From positions 1,666 through 14,283 of the forward strand of contig JAQWBK010000036.1 of NCBI GenBank assembly GCA_028706415.1: a stretch of DNA of 12,618 nt, read 5' to 3'. Below the pieces are notes generated by a model. That model did not search any database and had not been told where the DNA came from. It saw only the letters and a program-made list of their open reading frames with translations. The DNA is from Oscillospiraceae bacterium (GTDB taxonomy: Bacteria; Bacillota; Clostridia; Oscillospirales; Acutalibacteraceae). Position numbers and translations under genes: made by a program. Shown here in pieces: positions 1 to 8,000 of the stretch (its first letter is position 1; every line of letters starts with the position of its first letter).

Positions 1-16
1 TACTTGAGAGCAGTAT
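1..16. repeat. Right end of a MITE-like element cut by the window edge
   Basis: The first 16 bases (tacttgagagcagtat) are identical to the right terminal repeat of the complete 158-bp element at 11018-11175, and the next two bases (ta) also match. The rest of the copy would lie to the left of the window. Only this end is visible, so its interior and orientation are inferred. Confidence 0.7.
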
Positions 17-22
17 TACTTA

Positions 23-42
23 TTCTGCAAGAGGATGGTCAT
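23..42 (+). repeat. 20-bp direct repeat, copy 1, upstream of sleB
   Basis: The sequence ttctgcaagaggatggtcat occurs here and again, without mismatch, at 127-146, where it supplies the ribosome binding site and first ATG region of sleB. In this copy the ATG codons at 35, 41 and 58 lead only to 4-6 codon reading frames, so it does not start a gene. Confidence 0.75.
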
Positions 43-72
43 GATAAAGCAATAAACATGGAAAATATCGGG

Positions 73-102
73 TGATTTAATACTAATTTTTACGAGATAC
101 TA
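73..102 (+). promoter_or_regulatory. Candidate sigma-G-type promoter of sleB
   Basis: TGATTT (73-78), a 17-bp spacer and GATACTA (96-102) resemble the forespore sigma-G consensus (TGAATA, then CATACTA at 17-18 bp). B. subtilis sleB is transcribed by sigma-G, so the match fits the gene. A start near 109 would give a leader of about 40 nt. The call rests on sequence similarity alone in an AT-rich stretch. Confidence 0.4.
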
Positions 103-126
103 TTGTCATAAGTTAAAATTTAAAAC

Positions 127-146
127 TTCTGCAAGAGGATGGTCAT
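127..146 (+). repeat. 20-bp direct repeat, copy 2, covering the sleB ribosome binding site
   Basis: Exact second copy of the 23-42 repeat. Its AAGAGGA lies about 10 nt before the ATG at 151, while the ATG at 139 overlaps the purine tract itself. This favours 151 as the sleB start. Confidence 0.75.
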
Positions 147-150
147 TGAA

Positions 151-858
151 ATGGAAGGAATTAAATTAAGCGTACCCAGGGTGCGGAATCCGCAAAGAGC
201 TTTAAAGGTAATGGTTATTTCGATAATCGGGCTGTTCGTTATTGCATCCGCTCCGGCGTCAGGAAGTCAGGCGACCTTGTCAAAACAAGGCTCAAGTGGC
301 AGCGAGGTTCGCCAAATTCAAACCAAGCTCAAAAACTGGGGCTATTATAAAGGTAGTGTAGACGGAATATTCGGCTCCAAGACGAGGGCGGCGGTTGTAT
401 GGTTCCAACGCAAGAACGGATTAAAGGTGGATGGTATTGCAGGACCTCAAACATTGGCTGCCATGGGGATATTTACGAAATCCTCCTCCCCGTCATCAAC
501 AGGAGGGCAAAGTAACCTAAATCTTCTTGCAAGGATTATTTCGGCCGAGGCAAGAGGAGAGCCATATAGCGGCCAGGTTGCGGTGGGGGCGGTGATACTA
601 AACCGTGTAGAGCACCCGTCTTTTCCCGATACAATAGCCGCTGTTATCTATCAAAAGGGGGCATTCACCGCCATTGTTGACGGGCAGTTTAATGAACCGG
701 TTCATGAAAGCGCCTATCGTGCCGCAAAGGATGCACTCAACGGTTGGGATCCGGTTGGCGGAGCCATATACTATTATAACCCCAGAACGGCTACAAATCA
801 ATGGATTCGTAAGCGTCCGGTTGTTACAACCATCGGCAAGCATACATTTTGCATGTAA
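151..858 (+). CDS. sleB: Spore cortex-lytic enzyme SleB (lytic transglycosylase)
   Basis: Predicted germination enzyme that cleaves muramic-lactam-containing spore cortex peptidoglycan. From the ATG at 151 it has 235 residues. A basic N-terminus is followed by a hydrophobic segment (KVMVISIIGLFVIASA) that acts as signal peptide or anchor. Next comes a PG_binding_1 domain (about residues 48-106, with VDGIFGSKTRAAVVWFQ and VDGIAGPQT), a Ser/Pro linker, and a C-terminal Hydrolase_2/SleB domain. That domain carries ISAEARGEPYSGQVAVGAV; the Glu of EARGE (residue 133) is the expected catalytic acid. This order is the usual SleB architecture and the length is typical. An in-frame ATG at 139 would add four residues but lies inside the purine-rich binding site. 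No ypeB follows, although the two genes are often adjacent in spore formers. A sigma-G-like promoter precedes it. CwlJ-like hydrolases share the catalytic domain but lack the binding domain, so SleB is preferred. Confidence 0.93.
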   Translation: MEGIKLSVPRVRNPQRALKVMVISIIGLFVIASAPASGSQATLSKQGSSGSEVRQIQTKLKNWGYYKGSVDGIFGSKTRAAVVWFQRKNGLKVDGIAGPQTLAAMGIFTKSSSPSSTGGQSNLNLLARIISAEARGEPYSGQVAVGAVILNRVEHPSFPDTIAAVIYQKGAFTAIVDGQFNEPVHESAYRAAKDALNGWDPVGGAIYYYNPRTATNQWIRKRPVVTTIGKHTFCM

Positions 859-880
859 TTTTGTAGGCTCATTATAGCCA

Positions 881-926
881 GGTCATCTTTTGACTACCCC
901 GCGGCTTGCCGCGGGGTAGTTCATTT
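881..926. repeat. REP-like GC-rich palindrome, copy 1 (3' of sleB)
   Basis: A 46-bp block starting ggtcatcttttgac and ending gtagttcattt contains a perfect 13-bp inverted repeat (actaccccgcggc 893-905, gccgcggggtagt 908-920). The block recurs at 11314-11358 with one substitution and one indel, next to the metK stop codon. The transcript would form a very stable hairpin but has no following U-run, so it is better seen as a dispersed REP-type repeat that may also help end or stabilise the sleB mRNA. Confidence 0.8.
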
Positions 927-960
927 GCATGGGGGAAACCTCCTATATCAAAGATTACAG

Positions 961-990
961 AAAAAAGCCTCCCTTTTAAACAGGGAGGCT
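961..990 (-). terminator. Rho-independent terminator of the PLPC-like gene
   Basis: Read on the minus strand, AGCCTCCCT and AGGGAGGCT form a perfect 9-bp stem (982-990 with 966-974) with a 7-nt loop, followed by six T (966-961). It lies just after the stop codon at 998. It could also act weakly on transcripts coming from sleB. Confidence 0.9.
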
Positions 991-997
991 AAGAGTA

Positions 998-1618
998 TTA
1001 ATATATAGCATTACTGAGCAATCGCGGCCCGATAATAGGAATACGGTAACGAAGCGGGGGGTGGGCCGTGCCGCCCATGCTGATTCTAAGCATTGCATAG
1101 GCAATCTCTGTCCCCACAGAAAGGGCATAATCAAGGTCGTCGTCCGGAGAAAAGCTGTCCTTGGAGCGTTCGTGGATAACCTTTTTTAACTCTGCAAACA
1201 GGTCGGCGGAACTCTCCACTCCATAAAATGAACATATATCCCGCACATGAGGGATGTGGTTGAGCTCCCCCTGAATCTGCTCGTATGAGTAATGCTCCCT
1301 TAAATTACCCTCAAAACCGACGGTGTGGGCGTAACAAAGGAAGTCGCTGAGGTAGTGCATGACAACACCCAATCTCAGGGAGCGCCAGCGTGACAGGTTT
1401 TGACCGCTGTAAAGGCTCTTGTTACAAAAACGGCGAATCATCCGTCCTACCATACCCCCGGCCTCGCCTATTTCATGCATACGCAAGATGCGCTGATGCG
1501 AAATATCCGGATATATGCTTCCGATTTCAAACCAATAAGGGTTAATCTTTATATTTAGCTTGCCCTCACATCCTTCACGAATGAGCTTTGCAAGATAGCG
1601 GTGAATACGCACTTTCAT
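998..1618 (-). CDS. Zinc-dependent phospholipase C family protein
   Basis: Predicted 206-residue protein of the Zn_dep_PLPC family (relatives of the catalytic domain of clostridial alpha-toxin and B. cereus PLC). Its metal-ligand pattern is largely kept: GSIYPD with Asp38, then H88-x3-D92, H98 and H109-x3-E113. The spacings H-4-D-6-H-11-H-4-E nearly equal those in alpha-toxin. It starts MKVRIHRYLAKLI with no signal peptide, so it is probably cytoplasmic rather than a secreted toxin; natural substrate unknown. The ATG at 1618 is chosen because AGAAAGG lies about 9 nt upstream and a good promoter (1690-1718) lies inside the longer frame that opens at 1741. The ABC gene lies 171 bp upstream on the same strand without an evident terminator, so partial co-transcription is possible. 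Such proteins are usually annotated only by family in Clostridia. Confidence 0.78.
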   Translation of the reverse strand: MKVRIHRYLAKLIREGCEGKLNIKINPYWFEIGSIYPDISHQRILRMHEIGEAGGMVGRMIRRFCNKSLYSGQNLSRWRSLRLGVVMHYLSDFLCYAHTVGFEGNLREHYSYEQIQGELNHIPHVRDICSFYGVESSADLFAELKKVIHERSKDSFSPDDDLDYALSVGTEIAYAMLRISMGGTAHPPLRYRIPIIGPRLLSNAIY

Positions 1619-1689
1619 TAAGTATCGCCTTTCTATATGAGAAGTATGTGCGAAGGCCAACCCATGGTTAATAATCAGCCGACTGAACA

Positions 1690-1718
1690 AGTATATAACA
1701 CGCAGCACAAGAACGCAA
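1690..1718 (-). promoter_or_regulatory. Sigma-A-type promoter of the PLPC-like gene
   Basis: On the minus strand TTGCGT (1718-1713), a 17-bp spacer and TATACT (1695-1690) match the vegetative consensus closely. The expected start near 1683 gives a leader of about 65 nt before the ATG at 1618. Its position inside the upstream extension of the reading frame argues that the extension is not coding. Confidence 0.65.
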
Positions 1719-1789
1719 TACAGAAAATTCTGGAAGGCCAATTCCCAAGCCGGATGGAAATATTGATATCACCCAATGACCGAAACGAT

Positions 1790-3565
1790 TTAACCCTGTC
1801 TCTCGGTAAGCGCTTGTGTCTGAACAAGCGAAGCGTAAAGCCCGTGTTGTTTCATAAGCTCATCATGGGCGCCAATCTCTCTAATACCCTGTGTGTCTAT
1901 GAATGCGATGCTATCCGCCCCCCGTACGGTGGACAGGCGGTGGGCAATTATCAATGTTGTCCGCCCCTTTGACAGCTCATCGAACGCCGTTTGTATGCGT
2001 GCCTCGGTAATGGTGTCCAGCGCCGAGGTTGCTTCGTCAAGTATCAATATAGGGGGATTTTTCAGAATAATTCGGGCTATACTTATTCTCTGCTTTTGGC
2101 CACCCGAAAGCATGACTCCCCTTTCGCCCACATAGGTTTGATAGCCATCCGGCATATGAATTATATCATTGTGAATTTCCGCCCGTTTTGCAGCCTGGAT
2201 AATCTCCTGCTCGGTGGCATCAATCCTGCCGTAGCGAATATTTTCCATGATTGTTCCTGCAAAGAGCATAACCTCCTGCTGGACAATACCCACCGCGCCG
2301 CGCAAAGAGGAGATGGTCACATCACGAATGTTTATTCCGTCAATCGTGATTTCTCCGTCTGTTGTTTCATAAAACCTGGGGATAAGATGACAAAGGGTGC
2401 TTTTCCCGCCCCCCGAGGGGCCTACCAGTGCAAGGGTTTTACCCGCCCCCACCCTGAGATTTACATCGGTTAATACCTGAACATCGTTATCATAGGAAAA
2501 GGTCACATTTCTAAACTCAATATCCCCCCGCACCTTACCAAGGGGAGCGGCATCCGGACTGTCTACTATATCGGGCTGCACCTCCAAAAGACTGATAAAG
2601 CGTTCAAAGCCGGCCATCCCCACCGTATACTGTTCAACAAAATTCGAAAGACGGCGGATGGGCTGAAGAAATGCACCGATATAAAGGGTAAAGGTAATCA
2701 GGTCGAGTAAATCCATTTTCTTTTCCATGATAATAAAACCGCCGAAGGCTATCACGGCTACATTCATTACATTCATCAGAAAATCCATACCCGACATATA
2801 AATGCCCATCTGCCGATAAAAGTTCTGTTTTGCACCGCGGAAACGCCGGTTGCCCTCATCAAAGCGTTCCAGCTCATACTGCTCATTATTAAACGCCTTG
2901 GATGCACGCACCCCCGAAATGCTGGATTCTATATCAGCGTTAATTCCGGCCGTACGCTCCTTAACCTTTTTTGAAGCCTCGGACATTTTGCGCCGTCTGC
3001 GGGCTGTGAATATCACAATTGCAGGCACAATAATAAATACAACCAGAGCAAGCTGCCATTGGATGGTGAGAAGTATAATAAACGCTCCGATAAGGGTTAC
3101 AGAAGAAATAAATAAATCCTCCGGCCCATGGTGGGCAAGCTCCACGATTTCGAACAAATCGTTTACAACCCGCGACATAAGGTGACCGGTGCGATTTTTA
3201 TCATAAAAGCTGAAGGGAAGGGTCTGCAGGTGGGAAAACAGGTCGCGCCGCATATCGGCCTCCATATTTACCCCCAGCACATGCCCCCAATATCCCACAA
3301 AGTATTGCAGCCCTGCACGAATCAAAAATGCAACCACAAGAATACCCATCACTGAAAAAAAAGCCGAATAATATGAGCCGGGCAGATAGTTTTGCAGTGC
3401 GATACGGGTTGCCATTGGGAAGATAAGATCGATTAGAGCGATAAACAGAGCACATATAAGGTCGGGTATGAAAATCCTCAGATGCGGCCGATAATACGAG
3501 GAAAACCGTTTTACAAATGAGGGGAATGACCTATTGTTTTTTATACTATTTTTATCTGACTTCAT
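1790..3565 (-). CDS. ABC exporter half-transporter (fused membrane and ATPase domains)
   Basis: A 591-residue ABC transporter of the MsbA/BmrA-like type IV exporter group, expected to work as a homodimer or with a partner in the cytoplasmic membrane. The N-terminal membrane domain has about six helices (first at about 33-52), including the coupling region LQTLPFSFYDKNRTGHLMSR (113-132). The ATPase domain carries Walker A GPSGGGKST (382-390), Q-loop Gln429/430, signature LSGGQ (486-490), Walker B ILILDE (506-511), D-loop SALD and H-loop His542, all intact with catalytic Glu511, so both sites should hydrolyse ATP. The substrate (lipid, drug or peptide) cannot be read from sequence. No peptidase domain is present. 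No second half-transporter is adjacent, which favours a homodimer. The start is preceded by CGGGGGCACTAAG, a modest ribosome binding site. The gene diverges from rpsT. Confidence 0.93.
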   Translation of the reverse strand: MKSDKNSIKNNRSFPSFVKRFSSYYRPHLRIFIPDLICALFIALIDLIFPMATRIALQNYLPGSYYSAFFSVMGILVVAFLIRAGLQYFVGYWGHVLGVNMEADMRRDLFSHLQTLPFSFYDKNRTGHLMSRVVNDLFEIVELAHHGPEDLFISSVTLIGAFIILLTIQWQLALVVFIIVPAIVIFTARRRRKMSEASKKVKERTAGINADIESSISGVRASKAFNNEQYELERFDEGNRRFRGAKQNFYRQMGIYMSGMDFLMNVMNVAVIAFGGFIIMEKKMDLLDLITFTLYIGAFLQPIRRLSNFVEQYTVGMAGFERFISLLEVQPDIVDSPDAAPLGKVRGDIEFRNVTFSYDNDVQVLTDVNLRVGAGKTLALVGPSGGGKSTLCHLIPRFYETTDGEITIDGINIRDVTISSLRGAVGIVQQEVMLFAGTIMENIRYGRIDATEQEIIQAAKRAEIHNDIIHMPDGYQTYVGERGVMLSGGQKQRISIARIILKNPPILILDEATSALDTITEARIQTAFDELSKGRTTLIIAHRLSTVRGADSIAFIDTQGIREIGAHDELMKQHGLYASLVQTQALTERQG

Positions 3566-3601
3566 CTTAGTGCCCCCGATATGATATATAGAATAAAGTA
3601 G

Positions 3602-3607
3602 AGTATA
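3602..3607 (-). promoter_or_regulatory. Extended -10 element upstream of the ABC exporter gene
   Basis: TATACT preceded by TG at the -15/-14 positions (ATGGTATACT on the minus strand) lies 37 bp before the ATG. No clear -35 hexamer is visible at 16-18 bp, so this would be an extended -10 promoter. Confidence 0.45.
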
Positions 3608-3659
3608 CCATAATTATCATGAAAAATCGAGATTGTACAGCCGATGCAGGAAAAAAGAG

Positions 3660-3688
3660 TTGCATTCTTTTGGAATACATGATAATAT
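3660..3688 (+). promoter_or_regulatory. Sigma-A promoter of rpsT
   Basis: TTGCAT (3660-3665), a 17-bp spacer and TAATAT (3683-3688), with a TG extension at 3680-3681. This strong arrangement fits a ribosomal protein gene. The start would fall near 3695, leaving a leader of about 30 nt. Confidence 0.7.
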
Positions 3689-3724
3689 AACTTTTGCTGA
3701 TAAAATTAGCAAGGAGGTGTGACC

Positions 3725-3979
3725 ATGCCCAACATTAAATCCTCGAAAAAGCGGGTTAAGGTTCTTACGGTTAAAACAGCACGCAATCAAGCCAATCGTT
3801 CCGAACTGAGGACCCAGCTTAAAAAGGCAAATGCTGCTATTGAATCCGGTTCAGACGACAAGGAACTGGTCGTTCGTGAGGCGGTTAAGAAGATTGATCA
3901 GGCTGTAGCTAAAGGACTTTTGCACAAAAACACAGCAGCCCGAAGAAAGTCCGCCCTTGCCAAAAAGGTTGGAGCATAA
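3725..3979 (+). CDS. rpsT: 30S ribosomal protein S20
   Basis: An 84-residue, strongly basic protein that binds 16S rRNA early in assembly of the small ribosomal subunit. It begins MPNIKSSKKRVKV, the typical S20 N-terminus, and keeps the C-terminal pattern AVAKGLLHKNTAARRKSALAKKV. The ATG at 3725 is favoured over an in-frame GTG at 3719 because the strong site AAGGAGGTG (3711-3719) sits 5 nt before it and overlaps the GTG. The gene is monocistronic: its promoter is directly upstream, terminators follow, and both neighbours are on the other strand. In many Firmicutes rpsT lies near gpr, spoIIP or lepA, none of which is present here. Confidence 0.97.
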   Translation: MPNIKSSKKRVKVLTVKTARNQANRSELRTQLKKANAAIESGSDDKELVVREAVKKIDQAVAKGLLHKNTAARRKSALAKKVGA

Positions 3980-4029
3980 TTGCAAATACCAATCTTCCAT
4001 TAAAGTTTTAATTGAGATTGGCATTAATG

Positions 4030-4055
4030 GCCTCCGTCATTTGGCGGGGGCTTTT
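4030..4055 (+). terminator. Terminator of rpsT
   Basis: GCCTCCGT (4030-4037) pairs with GCGGGGGC (4044-4051) using two G-U pairs, followed by TTTT. A weaker inverted repeat (ccaatct / agattgg) lies between the stop codon and this hairpin. Confidence 0.7.
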
Positions 4056-4063
4056 GGCGATAA

Positions 4064-4107
4064 AAATGGCGTAAAGCAATCACCTTAAAGATTGTTTTAC
4101 GCCATTT
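4064..4107 (-). terminator. Terminator of the YfhO-GT2 operon, possibly bidirectional
   Basis: An 18-bp inverted repeat with one mismatch (a G-U or A-C pair depending on strand; arms 4064-4081 and 4090-4107, 8-nt loop) lies about 40 bp past the GT2 stop. On the minus strand it is followed by TTATC and its own stem ends in TTT, giving a U-run. It can also back up termination of rpsT. Confidence 0.75.
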
Positions 4108-4118
4108 ATTATTGTCTC

Positions 4119-4138
4119 ATACTGTTCTCCAGTAAAAG
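4119..4138. repeat. Isolated MITE-like terminal repeat
   Basis: atactgttctccagtaaaag matches the left terminal repeat of the element at 11018-11175 (atactattctcaagtaaaag) at 18 of 20 positions. No partner end lies 158 bp away, where the GT2 coding region continues. It is therefore a solo end or decayed remnant, placed between the operon terminator and the GT2 stop codon. Confidence 0.5.
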
Positions 4139-4147
4139 AACTTTATA

Positions 4148-5074
4148 CTATTCCAGCGCTTTTCCGCGTTTTGACTGTATCAGGTAACGCGGCCTTGCCT
4201 TGACCTCGTCATAGATTTTTGCGATATACAGCCCGATAATACTCAGGCTGATCATGATTGCGCTGCCAATAAAAAGCTGCAACAGGATGACGGTGGAAAA
4301 GCCCGGGTCTGCACGATGTGCAAAATACATATACAAGGTCTGGCCGGTCATTATGATTGCACCAATTCCCATTAGCAGACCCAGCCAAAATATAATAAAC
4401 AGCGGAGCGGCGGTGTATGCTGTAATTGAATTTACCGCCAATCTGCTTAAGGAGCGTACAGACCATTTTGTTTGACCGCCCGCCCGCGGGGCGACCTTAA
4501 AGGGAAGGGAATAGCGTTTATATCCCACCCAGGCAGAAAGCCCGCGAAAAAAAGTGTTCTTTTCGGGGAGCTTCTTCCATGCTTCGACGGCACTCCTGTC
4601 CATCAGCTTAAAATCGGAGGCCGCTCCGATATCAATTCCGGTTGTTCGGCGGAATGTGCGATAAAACATAAGGGCGGCAAGCTTGGCGAGAATTGATTCC
4701 CGCCCGCGATCTTGCTTTACACCTTCAACAACATCATACCCCTCATCCCGCCAAAGGCGTACCATTTCGGGGATAAGCTCGGGTGGATGCTGCAAATCCG
4801 AATCCATTACCAATACCGCATCCCCACCGGCGTTTTCAAGCCCGGCACACAATGCGGCTTCCTTGCCAAAGTTGCGGGACAGCCTGATAATAGAAACCTG
4901 CTCATGGTCATCGGCCAGTCGGCAAAGCTCGGCCCAGCTCTTATCACGAGACCCATCGTCAACCAGCAAAAACTGGTGATCAATTCCCTCGCGTTCAAGC
5001 AGGCTATCCACCGCCATCACATTGTTATAAATGAAGTCGCCCTCATTATATACCGGCATCAGAATCGTTATCAA
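4148..5074 (-). CDS. GtrB/CsbB-like polyprenyl-phosphate glycosyltransferase (GT2)
   Basis: A 308-residue family 2 glycosyltransferase of the DPM1-like/bactoprenol glucosyltransferase group, predicted to move a sugar from a nucleotide donor to undecaprenyl phosphate on the inner face of the membrane. It shows MITILMPVYNEGDF at the N-terminus, LLVDDGSRDKS (37-46), RNFGKEAALCAGL, the metal-binding DSD (91-93) in VMDSDLQHPPEL, and two C-terminal membrane helices (about 223-245 and 263-286). This is the standard architecture. The start codon is TTG: it overlaps the TGA of the upstream YfhO gene as TTGA, and AAAGGAGG lies 10 nt before it, so translational coupling is likely. The next ATG (codon 6) would cut into the conserved first strand. 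Pairing with YfhO resembles B. subtilis csbB-yfhO, which is linked to GlcNAc modification of lipoteichoic acid. The sugar here is unknown. Confidence 0.9.
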   Translation of the reverse strand: MITILMPVYNEGDFIYNNVMAVDSLLEREGIDHQFLLVDDGSRDKSWAELCRLADDHEQVSIIRLSRNFGKEAALCAGLENAGGDAVLVMDSDLQHPPELIPEMVRLWRDEGYDVVEGVKQDRGRESILAKLAALMFYRTFRRTTGIDIGAASDFKLMDRSAVEAWKKLPEKNTFFRGLSAWVGYKRYSLPFKVAPRAGGQTKWSVRSLSRLAVNSITAYTAAPLFIIFWLGLLMGIGAIIMTGQTLYMYFAHRADPGFSTVILLQLFIGSAIMISLSIIGLYIAKIYDEVKARPRYLIQSKRGKALE

Positions 5075-8000
5075 GATTCCGATTCCTCCTTTCCCTGTTC
5101 AGTAGGGAGATATTCATCAACCGCAGGGATTTCATCCGCTTCTTCCGGCTGTAATTGAATGTTGGCTTCATGGATTTCTAATTCAGGGTAATCTTGGGGC
5201 CCAGCCACCACCGCCTCGGATTTTTGGGGCAAAATTATCCTTGAAAGGGCTGCAAATTCATTATCATGGGGATCGTTGGGGTCAACCTTCTTCTTAATGA
5301 ATATCAAAAGCGCAATAAGAACCACAAGCGACCCCAGACTGATTAACAACCCCGGCAGAAAGCCGACGGTATTAAACTTTATCTCAACTTTATGCTCTCC
5401 GGCGCTAACATCAAACGCCAGCATGGCATCGCAGGCTGCAAAGCTTTTAACATCCTTTCCGTCCACCCTCACCTTCCAGCCCTCGTCATAAGGTACGGAG
5501 GTGAAGACAACCCCGTTTTTGGGCGCGGTAATGAGTCCGTTTATTCTTGTATCGGTGAAACCGGTTACATTCATGGAATTTGCCGACATGAAATCGTAAG
5601 CACTCTCAAATACCTGTTGATCAAGGGTCCCGACATATATATTTCCGGAGCAGGAGCCCTTTGCAGTAACCGATATCGTGAGCTCGTCCCCCTCGTTCAG
5701 TAATCCGGTATTTATTATATAGGGCTCATGGGCCGGGATACTCCAGCTACCGCCTAGTGTGGACACATGAATGCTTTCGGCGGCACCGCAGTCGATAAAG
5801 GTATAGGTTTGACCCGATTTTTTAACCCTTGCGACAAATTTTCCGGTGTTGCTGCCCTCCTCGGCGTTTACGGAAAAACTGTATTCACCCGTGACGCTTG
5901 CAATATCCTCGTTTCCGCTCTCAACATCCACAGATGCGAAATCATATAGCTCGGAGCTTTTACCGGTCAGTTGTGAATATAGGTGGTTCTGGGAGGCAAA
6001 CGGATTATACTTTGTGGGGCTCCACTCACGAATGGATGATTCAACAAAGTAACCCAGAGGCAAGGCTTTGGTACTCTCATAAATTGAATAGCTTGTGTCT
6101 TGGTATTTTACCTGATCAAGATATTTCAAATAGGGGTCGTTTGAAAGCTCGGATGAGAGTGAGGAATCAAGTATGATATATTTTATTCCAAGCAACGAAT
6201 CCACCATGGGCACAAAGCTTTTATAAAGATGACTGTTTACCCCGTTCCCCGCATAACCGACAAAGCCAAGAAATTTGGTCAGACTTTGGGGGCTGCTGGA
6301 TGCAAAAACCGTCATGCCGCGATAATCGAACATGGCTGTATCCACGGTGGTGCGACGGGGGAGAAACTCCATGCGATAGAACGACTTCTTTGCGGCTAAA
6401 TCACCAATCTCCTCGGTTCGTTCAACCGCCTTGTCCAACGCTTTTGTAATGTCATTTGCCACATAATCCGCCCGTGCCGTGAAATATTCATTTGACTGCA
6501 TGGCTTTAAAGGATGAACCGGCGTTAAATACCATCTCAACCGTAACAATCAGAAGAATTAGATTGTACGCAGGACGGGAGGCTAGAATTTTGCGGGAAAC
6601 AAGCCCCAGCACCGCTCCGAAAACAATTATCAAAAGCAGGCTGATATATATAGTATTAAAATCATAGTCATCCCCGCCGAAATGCTCTCTAAGCATAATC
6701 AGGCCGACAATTCCGGCAACCGAGCCGCCTATCTGTGCAAACCTAATGTTTTTAATGTGAAGCAGTGTTTCGTAAGCAATCAGTATAAGCACAAAGCTGT
6801 ATAAAAATGAAAAACGATATGGCAGGTCGTTGGGGGCATGAAGTCCGTGCCAAATCAAATCCAGTTGATTGATTACCAGGCTTAAAGCCGTTATGCTCAG
6901 AAGCCCCAAATATGCAATTCTGCGGCGCAGGGAAATTGATTTCATGGTTGCAAAAATCGGCAGAAGCAGCACGGATAAAAGGCCGCAGTATATATTGGGA
7001 AGGTTACCCGAACGAATGGTAGGGGAGGTTTCAAACAGATGGCGACCGAAAAGCTCAATCATGTTGAAATTACTGGCCATGTCGGGGAGGGTTCCGCCCG
7101 ACGCCGAGGTGTGCGCAAGGGAATAATATATCGGTAAAAGCAAAAACATGGCCAGCCCGCCTGCAAGCCCCGAGCCTAGCGCAAATCTGCCAAAGCTTAT
7201 ACCGAGGGAAGAGGAGGTGTTCCTTTGCCTTAAGGTTGAGCAAATAAAATACAGCACCATAAAGATACAGACCATAAATCCGATATAATAATTTGAGTAG
7301 AGAGCATAGGCAAGAGACAGAGCATAAATCAGATATTTGCCTGTCCGCATAAGCCTTTCAAAGCCCATAACAATCAGGGGCAATACCATAATACAGTCCA
7401 GCCACATGATGTTCCAAGAGTATGCCAACAGGTACATCATCATGGAGTACAGAATGGATACTATGACTATCGATATGTTGCGACGGCGGTATATATATTG
7501 AATACAAAGAGCAAAAAATCCGGCAGTCAGTGCATTTTTTAAAAGGGTAATAATTAAAATGCTCTCGTTAAGCATCTCTTTTGGAAAAAATGCAAGTATA
7601 ATATTAAAAGGGCTGGCAAGATAATAACCGAAAAGAGGGATAAAGCTTGCACCCAAGCCCACATCGAATGAATATAAGGGGCTCCCTCCGTTTGTCAGCA
7701 TATCGCGAAGCTGGGACAAAAGAGGGGCATACTGGTGGTGCATATCAACAATCATGACACTGCGTTCACCCACAGGCCATACACCCAAATATGAATATGC
7801 CAGCGACATACAGCCAAGCCCAAGCAGGGCCGAGACCAGAGGATAAAACCACCACTTTTTAGGGACGGGGCGGACATCGTCTATTTGAGCATTAAGAAGC
7901 AAGGTAGCCATACCTGCCAGCAATGCGCCCATGCCCACAGAGAAAACCAGCTTTTGGCCTTTGGATACTAGCTGCTCGTCTTGACGAAAGCCAAGATATA

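Noticed and set aside
97..118. String atactattgtcataagttaaaa upstream of sleB resembles a MITE-like terminal repeat.
   Set aside because: It needs a 3-base gap to align, has no partner end at the expected distance, and is better explained as part of the sleB promoter.
1637..1972. Plus-strand open frame of 111 codons.
   Set aside because: It lacks a ribosome binding site and overlaps the PLPC promoter region and the 3' end of the ABC gene on the other strand; no recognisable protein features.
4712..5158. Plus-strand open frame of 148 codons across the GT2-YfhO junction.
   Set aside because: Antisense to two confidently assigned genes; composition fits a shadow frame.
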